Source: Botryllus schlosseri (Eukaryota; Chordata; Ascidiacea; Stolidobranchia; Styelidae). From it: 21,441 nt of DNA. Location: NCBI GenBank assembly GCA_000444245.1, contig ATSW01049931.1, forward strand, positions 1 to 21,441, written 5' to 3'. Position 1 is the stretch's first letter, and every line of letters begins with the position of its first letter. A program made the translations under genes and the position numbers. The notes under the pieces are model-generated. The model was given only the letters and a program-made list of their open reading frames with translations, was not told the origin of the DNA and made no database searches. Of the stretch, positions 1-8,257 are shown in pieces.

Positions 1-39
1 TTCTCCGTCTATGCTATTTTTGCAAATCCAAAACTTTCA

Positions 40-262
40 GCTGCAATAACTCCGCTTCTACGGGTTGGAATTGCGTCAAATTTGTTTTGCATCGTTTTTG
101 TGGACAGTAAATTCGAAAATTCCAATTGACTCTGCGTCGGCGTATAGGCTACTGGTTGGAATGTAGTCAAATTTGGTGTGTAGCGTTTTTTTTATGCATC
201 CTAACAATTTAATCAGAGAATCCCCTGGATTGCAAAAAAAGTTTGTTTTGAACAACCCTATT
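40..262. repeat. modular foldback repeat family, locus 1
   Basis: Two related units sit in tandem: each has GGTTGGAAT, then GTCAAATTTG, then GTGTGTAGCG or TTGCATCG followed by a T run. A CAACCCTATTG end follows, resembling the CAGCCCTAAT end of the copies near 10289 and 19542. The preceding ATGCTATTTTTGCAAATCC also recurs near 6830. Confidence 0.6.
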
Positions 263-599
263 GTACAACTCCACAAAATATTTTCAAGTATCTTAATTTT
301 CTTTTTGTGTAACAATTTTCGGTAGATTTGTGCGTATGAAATTTTATTTGCGAAAAATATGCTGATGCTCAAAAAGGTTGAAAAGCACTTGTCTCGTACA
401 AATTGAGTCCATAGAGAAATTGTCTCGAGTCGAGTTGAGTCAGGATTGTAATCAAGTCGCAAGGTTCAGAGTCGCGAGTCAATCTCTCTTTTTTAGTTTT
501 GACTCGAGTCGAATCGAGTCATTCTCAATTCACCATCGAGTCAAGTTCGAGTCGGTGAGTAGAGAGTTGAGTCTAAGTCATTCTGTTCACTGTTCAGTT

Positions 600-1172
600 T
601 TGATATTTGGTCCCAAATCTCAAATGAATTACTTCTGGCATGATTTCAGGTTTCTGCACCCTCTAGTGGCCGTGCAATTTCACCGAACGAGCGGAAAATA
701 GCTAATTTTGCCATATCTTGACAACCGCTTATGCTAGAAAGCTAGTTTTGGGCTTAAAAGCTGCAGAAGCTACATGTTTCCATCTCACTTCCTTAGAACT
801 TTGTCTTGAAAATGCGCAGGAAAAAAGTTGTTGTAGTTGTTAAAGTAGTAATGTAACAAATTGTAACATGCAAATTATCATTGCAAACTCGGTAAAACCG
901 ACCGAAATTTTGACGGCGGTCTAAAAATCAATAATTTGCTCGCAACTTTTTTTCTGTTCATTTTCGAGACAACGTTTCATGGAAGTGAGATAGAAACATG
1001 TTGCTTCCACACCTTTCAAGCCCAAAACTAGCTTTCTAGCATAAGCGGTTGTCAAGATACGGCAAAATGAGCTGTTTTCGGCTCGTTCGGTGAAATTGCA
1101 CGGCCACTAGAGGGTGCAGGAAAATGATAAGAGAAGTAATTCATTCGAGATTCGAGATCAAATATCGATGGC
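600..1172. repeat. long foldback (inverted repeat) element
   Basis: The arm at about 600-840 is the reverse complement of about 930-1172, with most positions matching over some 235 nt and a spacer of roughly 90 nt. Both arms carry CTGCACCCTCTAGTGGCCG (654-672) or its exact reverse complement (1101-1119), the run CAATTTCACCGAACGAG, and CCGCTTATGCTAGAAAGC. No transposase is encoded. It replaces the middle of the surrounding element, so it probably inserted later. In USP14 pre-mRNA it would fold into a long hairpin. Confidence 0.8.
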
Positions 1173-1336
1173 GCTTTTTTAAAATTCAAATTTTTCTTTT
1201 TTTCACACCGCCCCATCGGCCGTCCTAGTCTCGAGTCGTATGACTTGGTTCGAGTTATGCCCAATGACTCGAGCCATTTTACGGATTTGAAAAGGGCTTC
1301 TTGGAGGTACAGAACTTCAGTATACAATTGAATAGT

Positions 1337-1570
1337 ATATTCAATGTATTTGAAAAAATGACTCGAGTCAGCTGACGATTACCCCTGACGAGTGTCAGCC
1401 GAAAATATCCGGGTTCATTTCAATATGAATATACTATTCAATGGATTTGAAAAAATGACTCGAGTCAGCTGACGATTACCCCTGACGAGCGTCAGCCGAA
1501 AATATTCGGGTTCATTTCAATATGAATATACTATTCAATGGATTTGAAAAAATGACTCGAGTCATCGAAT
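1337..1570. repeat. 97-bp tandem duplication, 2.4 units
   Basis: The string ACTCGAGTCA recurs at 1361, 1458 and 1555, an exact period of 97. The first two units differ at only about two positions, so the duplication looks recent. Each unit holds one GACTCGAGTC palindrome plus an end of the MITE family also found at 16213-16368. The left edge at 1322 carries that MITE's ATACAATTGAATAG terminus. Confidence 0.9.
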
Positions 1571-1675
1571 AAGGTGACTCGAGCCATCACAACCCTGATT
1601 CGAGTCCCCAAAAATTCACGAGTCTGGTCGTTACAATATCCAGCAAGGCTGACTGCTTCGACCGCCTCTGTCTAG

Positions 1676-4600
1676 ATACCAAGCGAGTAACATGAACACA
1701 AACGATGGCGATTTATCGGGAGCCATAACCTCGAGCTTGAAGGAGTTGTTTCTGCAAATGGACGAGAAGAGGCAGGCGGAAATCACGCCGTTCGTATTAG
1801 TTCAATTGCTGCGTATGCACTACCCGCAGTTCAACGAGAAAAATAACGAGGGCCATTTCGTACAACAGGTATGCCGTTTTTAATTGTGAGTAATCGACCG
1901 GGCGTGTTAAAGTTATGTTCAAATTCTCTTGTACCGGCATGCGAAATTGCTATTCATGTCATTGCGTCTAGATTTCCTTTATAACGCTACCGTTGACCGT
2001 GCGATGTGATATTGCGACAGGGTTGTAATGACTTGTACTCGAGTCATTTTGCGTGACTCGAACCAAGTCGTTTGACTCGACACTAGGACGGCCTGGACCT
2101 ACGTTTCGTTGTGAACTTCGGAGAACAGCGAAACTACCACGTGATTGGTATTTCGTCTATCAGTCATGATACTTGGAAATCGGGGTCAGAAAGTGTTAAA
2201 ACTGAAGAAAATTACTATATTACGAATGCGAGCCATCCTATATCACTCGAGCAGAGTTGAAAAAGTGGGTTGAACCGGAACAGTGATCATTATGACTTGG
2301 ACTCGAGTCGAAACACTCGACCCTCTAACAGCTGACTTTGACTTGACTCGAGTCGAGGCTATAAAAGTGAGAAGAGTGACTTGTGATTTGGTTACCCTGC
2401 ATTACTACAACCAGCCTACCGTATACGTATTTGCACTGTAAACATAGAAAATACTTAGCTTTTCCGGATTTGATTAGAATTAGAATGATAGCTATACAGA
2501 TTTTTTCTCAAATTGGATTAGATTTAGAACTTCTAAATTCGTAAAACTTTGGAAATTGAATTTAATTCCGAATGGGAAAGAAATCCAACAAAAAATCAGT
2601 TCATTTCGAAGTATGAGAATAAATGTCTAGGTACAAATGTAGGCCTTTTCCGATTCAGGACGCCAACGAATGCTTTTTGGAATTCATGAGGATATTGCAA
2701 ACAAATTTAAAAGCGATAGACTCTCCTGCCGGCAGGCGAAGGAAAGATTTGGTGGAACAGCTGTTCGGTGTTGATTTTGAAGTCACGTAAGTGTTATATA
2801 TTTGAAATTGATCATCGACAGCTTGCTCGATAGGCAGGTATTAAACCCTTCAGACCTGATGCTCGTAATCTTCAAATTGGTTGCGATTTCTTTGAATTGG
2901 GGATTCATCATCGGCTAGTTTTCGAGCGATTTTTCATTTTTTGTTTGTGGGACTTGTCTTGAATACAAACTTTATGGTGAAATTAGCGGCCATCTGTACT
3001 TCCAGTTGAGTTTCATATCCTTGATTTCGGCTGAGGATCGCGTATCGTGGAATTCATTTATTTACTGATTGCTTGAAATTGATCAAATTGAAAATTGAAT
3101 ATTTTACACACTTTTTTGATTGCTGTATTGATAGTTGTATTTATGTATGCATTACGTAATGTATGATATTTTTCTGTAGACGCTGACATTATGCCATTAA
3201 TATGTCAATGCATATTAGAGTTGTTCAAAAATAACTTTTTTCTTCAAATTTTATTAGCTATACGATGAAATTTGCGAAATCATGATGTTTTGGGTATAAA
3301 ACATTTTTTCCAAGTTTCCTGCATGTCCCCGTGGGTTATATGATAATTAGGGCGATTTTTTTTGACATGTCAGAATAAGTAAAAATTTTGTCAAACTTGT
3401 AGCGTTACGTCAAAATATTGTCAAATATTTTTTGCAACCTGCATTCCGTTGGTATCGTAGATGTTTGCACTGTCGGTGAACTAATCATTTGACATTTTAC
3501 GGCTTGTAGCCTGCTTTATAGTGCTACCGTTGTTAGCCGCCCATTGTCTGCTCATTGTGAATCGTAAACGGTCAAATGAAACAAATAGGTTGACATGGTG
3601 TGGTGCTATGCTCAACGTATCGCTATATCCTAACTGAAGCAAGACAGCTTGGGCATTGGTTCTTGTATCAAGAAGCGCATGATGAAAAATTGTGATGTGA
3701 GCAACATTGTCAGAATGAAGCAACACGGTTTGTCACCAGCAGTGTACGGACAACGTCAGTGTTGCCAGCCAACAACTGCTGCTGTTAAACGTTCTTTCTC
3801 CATTCTCGGCAAGTTACTTAGTAAGGACAGACACGTTCTACCCGAGAATGTAGGAAAGTATCTTTTGTTGTACTGCACCAAATTTTAATTATTCTTCATA
3901 GGTCCAGATTTCGTTAAAATAAAGTTTTTTAATGTAAAAATTAGTCAGTTTTCAAGTCGAAACGTTTTTTCGGGACAAACTTCTTCGCAAGGACAGACAG
4001 TTCCAACCAGAAATCACCTAATTTGCATACACGAGGTCAAAGTTTTGTCAAAATTGATTTTTTCAAGGTCAAAATCTTCCGTTTTTTTAGGTAAAAAAAA
4101 TCGCCTTAATGATAAGATTCTGGTATCTCGTTGTACAACTCCCAGAGTTACATCAAACGCGCGTATTAGTTGAGTTAACAATGTCATGAGGCTGCCAGTA
4201 AAGTTTGACGAAACGTATCGCTTTATCGTCCAGTATGAAATGCAAGGACGAGCTGGCCCTGGAGGAGCCGGCGTCCACGTTCGCGGAAACCTCCCTGCAG
4301 ATCAACTGCTTCATCACCGCCGAAACCAAATACATGATGACGGGGATCAACTCCAAGTTCAGCGAAACCATATCGAAAAGGTCGCCCACTTTGGAGCGCG
4401 ACGCGGAATATCAACGAACGGTGAGCGAGACTTTGATTTCGGGCGGGAGTTTGTCGTCAATGCGCTTTTACGGATGCAGAGCAAAGTGAAACGGTTGCCC
4501 GCGTATCTGTGCGTGCAGATGGTTCGGTTTTTCTACAAGGAGAAAGAAAAGGTTAACGCGAAGATCTTGAAGGTGAGCGGTAGTGTTGTTAAAAAATAAC

Positions 4601-7600
4601 TTTTTCGGATTCTGGGGATTCACTAATGAAATTGTTGGGTTTCCTAAAAACACTGCACCATAAATTTGGTTCGATTCTAACTGGTGGACAGGAGTTTAAA
4701 ATTTTCTTACTGAAATTCTACAGTTTACCCCATGAAATTGTTGAGCTGTCTACAAAAACGATTTAAAACCAGTTGAATCGCGCCAAATTTGGCGTGCAGC
4801 GTTTTTTTGGGCAACCTTACAATCTAATCAGGAAATCCCCGGAATCCGGAAAAAAGTTATTCTCCGAGTCACAAGTCTATCTCACTTTTGTAGTTTTGAC
4901 TCGAGTCAAGTCGCGTCATTTTCAATACAATTCCGAGTCAAGTCAGAGTCCAAGTCAGAGAGCTGAGGGTCGAGTCCGAGTCATGGTATTATGACTCGAG
5001 TCATTGTATTGACTGCTCAGTTTCCAGTTAAAGTCCTGTAAAACCCACTTTTATAACTCTGTTCGGTGATATCGAATATTTCGCTTATTTATAATATAGG
5101 CCTACTAATTTTCCTCACTTTTAGCAGTTTCTGGTCGCATTTTAAGTACCAGTACCAATAGACGAAATCCCAATAGTGTGGTTCCTTCACTATTCTTCGA
5201 AATGACAATGAAATGTCGGCCTTGGCCGTCTGAGTCTCGAGTCATGCGCGATCACTCGAGTCATAGTCGAGTCAATGTATTTTAAGAAAATGACTCGAGT
5301 CAAGTCGAGTCATCAGAAAATCGTGACTCGAGTCATTACTACCCTGACAAACATGCCCACATTTCGCCGTTTTCCAAGTACTGTCTCTAGGTTACAGCTT
5401 TTGGTTTCAGACAAAACGGAGTAAAAACATGTTCACATACCCATTAAGAAGCAAACGACAAAAAAAATTAATTGCACTTATCATGGAATAGGATATAATT
5501 CTAATTCTAGTCTAATTTGATAAAATAACTGTGTAGCTATAATTCTGATTGAATTTGGAAAAGTTGATATTTTTTTGCCCGACCTGTGTCAACAATCCCT
5601 AAATCTCCGCATTTTCAGAACGTCGTATTTCCCATGCGTTTCGACATGTACGAACTTTGCACGAACGAGTTACAGCAAAAGCTGAAGCCGATGCGAGAGA
5701 AATTCATGGCGGAAGAGGAGAGAAAGAACGAAGAGAAGGCGGCCATGAAGATGAAAGACGCCCCGCCCAAGGCCACTCAAAAAACGACAACCGAAGATGT
5801 CGAATGCGAGCCTTTCGAATTTCCTGACGGTAGGTCCGGTTGCTTTTGACACGTTTGTTAGGTTCTGGGTCAGGGGGTTCCCAACCTGCGGGCCATGAAC
5901 GAATTTGAATAAATGTATCATCTTTAATTTTAATTACTTTAGTTAAGCAATAAGTTCAAATTTAATGTAAGTACTAGTACAGTAATTAGCTAATCTTGAT
6001 ATTGAGTTTTCTTTTTTCCCTACACTGCCATACCACCAATTGAGACATTTTCATAGCAAAAACAAGCTCAACCATCACATTACCTTAATATGTAATGACT
6101 AGGGCGATTTTTTCTACCTTAGAAACGGAAGACTTTGCACTAAAATATAAAAAAATTTGACGCTAAAAAACTAAATTTTGGCAAAACTTTGCCTTCGTGT
6201 ATTTAAGCTTGGCCTGAAAAAACTTCTCTGAATTAAAAAAATGACAGATAATTTCATTAAAAAGCTTTATTTCAATCTGTACCGGCAGTTACAGAATACG
6301 CATTATGGTACGAATATTTAAAATTTGTTGTCCGTTATAAAAGGCCTGTCACGGTTCACGGATCGACTGCACAAGACGCAAAACGGTTTGCCATTTGACT
6401 GCCGGCTGACCTCTCTTGGAAGCTCACGCACATAAATGCAAACTTTGTTGTCATGTGTTTCGGCATTTCGTAAAATCAGTTAAGACATTGCGGTACGTTG
6501 AGCATATCACCATGTCAACCTATTTGTTTCATTTGACCGTTTCATTAGCAAACATTTCGCAGCTACCCTGTTTGTATCAGCAGGCGATTGGCCTAAAAAT
6601 TCGCTGCATGTCAAATTTGGCCCCGTTCCAACTGGTTGATGTGAACGCACGGGAGTTTGAAGATGTTGAATTTGTGAAAAAAGTTTTTTTTCACATTTCA
6701 CTGTCAACCCCACGAAATTGTCAAGTTATCTACAAAAACGATGGAGACAAATTTGACGCAATTCTAAGTTGTAGACGTGAAGTTTGTAGAGTTTTTCTTC
6801 ATTCATGATTCTGGTATTACCCACCGTACATGCTATTTTTGCGAATCCAAAATTTTCAACTTCAATAACTTCACTACCACCGTTTTCCTGTTTCGTTTTT
6901 AGATCCCGGCTCCTCAAACAGCGGCTATTATGAACTTCAGGGGATAATTACGCATCAAGGCCGTTCTAGCTCATCGGGACATTATGTCGGATGGGTCCGA
7001 AAATCGGGGGGTAAGTTTTTGTGATATCTTTCGAGATGAGATGCTAGACACAACGTTTCTGTGAAATCGTCATCGATGTACGTCGTTGTCATAATGTGAT
7101 ATAGAATGGCTTCCATTCATAATATCGTAATTTTCCTCAGTCTTAACAGTTTCTGGCCCTATTTTCCAAGTATCAGGACTGATACACGAAATACCAATCA
7201 TGTGGTGGCCTTACTATTCTTCGGAGTTACGGGGAAATGTCTTTCTTATCCTTCGTCGGGCCGTCCTAGTCTTGAGTCATATGACTTGGTTTGATTCATG
7301 CAAAATGCAGTGGTGGGATAGAATCACTACCTTCGAGTCATTGCACATTTTGGCTCGAGTTAAGTCGAGCCTAGTGATTTTTGGAGGTGACTCGAGTCAA
7401 GTCAAGTCAAGTTGCCTTTTCGAAGTATGAGGCATGATTATGTCATTGCATTTTGCCAGCTGTTTGAAACACAGATATTATGGTTATTGATTTTGAACCA
7501 ATGAACAAATAAAGAGTTCTTGAATATACACGCAAGAAGGCGTTTGATTCGCTCACATCTACTAAGAACTGTTAACTACGTAAGTAGTTGCATAGCCTCA

Positions 7601-8257
7601 GCCTCAGTTTAAACTTACCGGCAAAAATAAAGAATATGGAATAGAGAAACGAATTGATAAGATGCAATACATTCCCCCATTTACATATTCATGCGATACA
7701 TTCAAGCCTGCGCCAGTGTTTGCGAGTATATAACTATATTCGAATTCAATTTGCGTAAAACAAGATGTTTGGTTAAGATAAAAACAGAGATAGATATTCA
7801 CTACTAGTTTACGACAACGAAACCTGTAAGCTCTGATGACTTCGTTTGCGATGAATTTATTTGTGAGAGAACAATGTAGGCTCAGTAAAACGTACGATCA
7901 CGGAATGATTGGTCGCTCTCGCGGGTTACACCAGGGCTTCGCGAACAATTCGAACATATGCAAGATACAGTGATTTTTTTCCAACGCCGATTACCTGATG
8001 ACTTGAAATTTTGCTCCGAGTCACAAGTTTGTTAAATGCTTCCTTGCATCTTGACAGACGAATGGCTGAAATGCGATGACGACACTGTATCGCCTCAGAC
8101 GACGGAAGAAATCTTGAAACTTTCCGGCGGCGGCGATTGGCACGTCGCTTATTTACTTTTGTACGGACCCCAGAGGCTGCCAAAGCGGGGCGACGCGGAC
8201 GCCAGTAAAGTTCAAGCTTGCGAGACAGTGCCAATGGAAACGGATGGTGCTAAATAA
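1676..8257 (+). CDS. USP14: USP14, proteasome-associated ubiquitin carboxyl-terminal hydrolase, 3' part of a spliced gene
   Basis: Deubiquitinase that trims ubiquitin from substrates at the 26S proteasome. Seven exons join in frame: 1676-1868, 2659-2786, 4234-4420, 4480-4572, 5619-5829, 6903-7010 and 8058-8257 (stop TAA), giving 372 residues. Every junction has GT/AG ends, and the joined protein aligns with my memory of human USP14 nearly without gaps. Landmarks in order are QQDANEC across the first junction, RLPAYLCVQMVRFFYKEKE in the fourth exon, DMYELC in the fifth, the histidine box SSSSGHYVGW (His codon 6980-6982) in the sixth, and SGGGDWHVAYLLLYGP in the last. The predicted catalytic Asp (codon 8075-8077) lies 16 residues after the His, as in the human enzyme. 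The ubiquitin-like domain and catalytic Cys box are not found in positions 1-1675, so they lie upstream of the window. The first exon is entered through an AG at 1674-1675 and its first base completes a split codon. The C-terminal tail is acidic and short. A complete, functional gene outside the window is likely. Confidence 0.96.
2018..2399 (-). mobile_element. GACTCGAGTC-rich CAGGG-ended element, copy A, the cleanest copy
   Basis: Begins CAGGGTTGTAATGACT and ends GGTTACCCTG, so both ends read CAGGGT inwards. Its reverse complement aligns along its length with 4872-5346 and 7095-7430. GACTCGAGTC-like palindromes crowd both sub-terminal parts; the middle is unique to the family. Flanks TATTGCGA and CATTACTA match at five of eight positions, so any target duplication is decayed. 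No coding capacity is seen. Confidence 0.65.
2455..2575 (+). repeat. short A/T-rich dispersed repeat, copy 1
   Basis: Contains TTTTCCGGATTTGATTAG, AGAATTAGAATGATAGCTA and CAGATTTTTTC. The same order of blocks recurs at 16418-16550 and, inverted, at 5485-5575. No terminal repeats or coding sequence were recognised. Confidence 0.6.
3211..3295. repeat. modular foldback repeat family, left-end fragment
   Basis: ATTAGAGTTGTTCAAAAATA, then TTCAAATTTTATTAGCTAT and CGATGAAATTTG, match the left end of the fuller copy at 19060-19545. The unit core is missing here, and the hAT copy lies 50 nt further on. Confidence 0.5.
3348..4108 (+). mobile_element. hAT-family DNA transposon, internally deleted, with end repeats and 8-bp target duplication
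   Basis: Left end TAGGGCGATTTTTTTTGAC pairs with right end TAAGGCGATTTTTTTTACC read on the other strand. Flanking octamers are ATGATAAT (3340-3347) and ATGATAAG (4109-4116), a 7/8 target duplication of the length hAT elements make. Sub-terminal TTTTGTCAAA-type motifs recur near both ends. Only the 3' end of a transposase gene remains inside, so it is non-autonomous. It sits in the USP14 intron 2787-4233, ending 125 nt before the next exon. Confidence 0.88.
3649..3888 (+). pseudogene. hAT transposase C-terminal dimerisation domain remnant
   Basis: The last 40 or so residues (PTTAAVKRSFSILGKLLSKD, then RHVLPENVGKYLLLYCTKF) have the pattern of the hAT dimerisation domain: a basic/serine SFS core, then R-x-x-L-x-P-E-N-V and a hydrophobic helix. 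The reading frame ends with TAA just after this domain, as in full transposases, and an AATAAA follows near 3919. The DNA-binding and catalytic parts are absent, so this is a fossil of an internally deleted element and cannot make active transposase. Confidence 0.8.
4421..4479 (+). other. USP14: 59-nt intron of USP14
   Basis: Starts GTGAGC and ends GATGCAG. Removing it joins YQRT to SKVKRLPAYL, which matches the spacing of the human protein exactly. The length is not a multiple of three, so retention would shift the frame. It holds no repeat, whereas the other five complete introns are 790-1447 nt. Confidence 0.9.
4615..4868. repeat. modular foldback repeat family, locus in USP14 intron 4573-5618
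   Basis: Two forward units (ATGAAATTGTTGGGTTTCC at 4626 and ATGAAATTGTTGAGCTGTC at 4732) are followed by an inverted unit (CGCCAAATTTGGCGTGCAGC with a T run). The stretch CGCGCCAAATTTGGCG is itself a short perfect palindrome at the junction of opposed units. A GACTCGAGTC element begins directly after it. Confidence 0.6.
4872..5346 (+). mobile_element. GACTCGAGTC-rich CAGGG-ended element, copy B
   Basis: Same order as the reverse complement of the copy at 2018-2399: CACAAGTC, a palindrome-rich zone, CCCACTTTTATAACTCTG, AGACGAAATCCCAATAGTG, GGCCGTCTGAGTCTCGAG, a second palindrome-rich zone and the end ACTACCCTG. The outer left terminus is not clear because it abuts another repeat. No coding capacity is seen. 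Confidence 0.6.
5485..5575 (-). repeat. short A/T-rich dispersed repeat, copy 2, inverted
   Basis: On the minus strand it reads CTTTTCCAAATTCAATCAG, AATTATAGCTACACAGTTAT, AATTAGACTAGAATTAGAAT, matching 16418-16550 and 2455-2575 in opposite orientation. It lies just before the USP14 exon at 5619. Confidence 0.6.
6100..6590 (-). mobile_element. hAT-family remnant, second copy, inverted relative to 3348-4108
   Basis: Starts TAGGGCGATTTTTTCTACC and then follows the reverse complement of the first copy: ACGGAAGACTTTGC, CAAAACTTTGCCTTCGTGTA, a TTCATTAAAAAGCTTTATTT block, and further in ACGTTGAGCATATCACC and ATGTCAACCTATTTGTTTCA (6511-6530). The coding part is strongly diverged and the far end is not recognisable, so the right boundary is approximate. 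It lies in the USP14 intron 5830-6902. Confidence 0.7.
6595..6890. repeat. modular foldback repeat family, locus before the USP14 exon at 6903
   Basis: Units seen are ATGTCAAATTTGGCCCC with GTTCCAACTGG, then CCACGAAATTGTCAAGTTAT with CTACAAAAACGATGG. The tail TTCTGGTATTACCCACCGTA, GCTATTTTTGCGAATCC matches the very start of the window. The repeat runs to within about 15 nt of the splice acceptor. Confidence 0.6.
7095..7430 (+). mobile_element. GACTCGAGTC-rich CAGGG-ended element, copy C, left-truncated
   Basis: GATATAGAATGGCTTCCATT, CAGTCTTAACAGTTTCTGG, CCAAGTATCAGGACTGATAC and CACGAAATACCAATCATGTG match the reverse complement of 2083-2250 closely. A palindrome-rich zone at 7320-7410 follows. 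Neither CAGGG end is clear. No coding capacity is seen. Confidence 0.6.
7431..8057 (+). other. USP14 intron remainder, no repeat recognised
   Basis: AT-rich intron sequence ending TTGACAG before the last USP14 exon. Short open frames here and on the opposite strand (for example 7604-7801 and 7926-8234) show no family resemblance, and the second is antisense to the USP14 exon. Confidence 0.6.

Larger units (their letters stand above)
441..1597. mobile_element. GACTCGAGTC-rich CAGGG-ended element, copy D, interrupted by other repeats
   Basis: Starts CAGGATTGTAAT and ends ACAACCCTG. The 480-600 part matches 4880-5040 and the 1210-1290 part matches 5225-5300 and 7260-7330. Flanking octamers AGTTGAGT and ATTCGAGT agree at six of eight positions, a possible old target duplication. 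A foldback element (about 600-1172) and a tandem duplication (1337-1570) occupy its middle. No coding capacity is seen. The class is uncertain; CAGGG ends and a possible 8-bp duplication would suit a non-autonomous hAT. Confidence 0.55.
1..1675 (+). other. USP14: 3' part of a USP14 intron, almost wholly repeats
   Basis: Ends at the acceptor TCTGTCTAG before the first exon in the window. It contains, in order, two inverted units of the modular foldback family, a GACTCGAGTC element interrupted by a long foldback, and a 97-bp tandem duplication. No USP14 catalytic-cysteine or ubiquitin-like coding sequence was found in it. Confidence 0.75.

Noticed and set aside
378-701. 107-residue open frame rich in Ser and Arg
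   Set aside because: It is made by translation of the GACTCGAGTC repeat and the foldback arm, not by a gene.
3481-3726. 81-residue open frame on the minus strand
   Set aside because: Lies inside the hAT copy, antisense to its transposase remnant, with no family resemblance.
4186-4599. 137-residue open frame across two USP14 exons
   Set aside because: It reads a frame different from USP14 in the first exon and runs through the 59-nt intron; only its last part coincides with true coding sequence.
7926-8234. 102-residue open frame on the minus strand
   Set aside because: It is antisense to the last USP14 exon, is basic and low in information, and matches no family.
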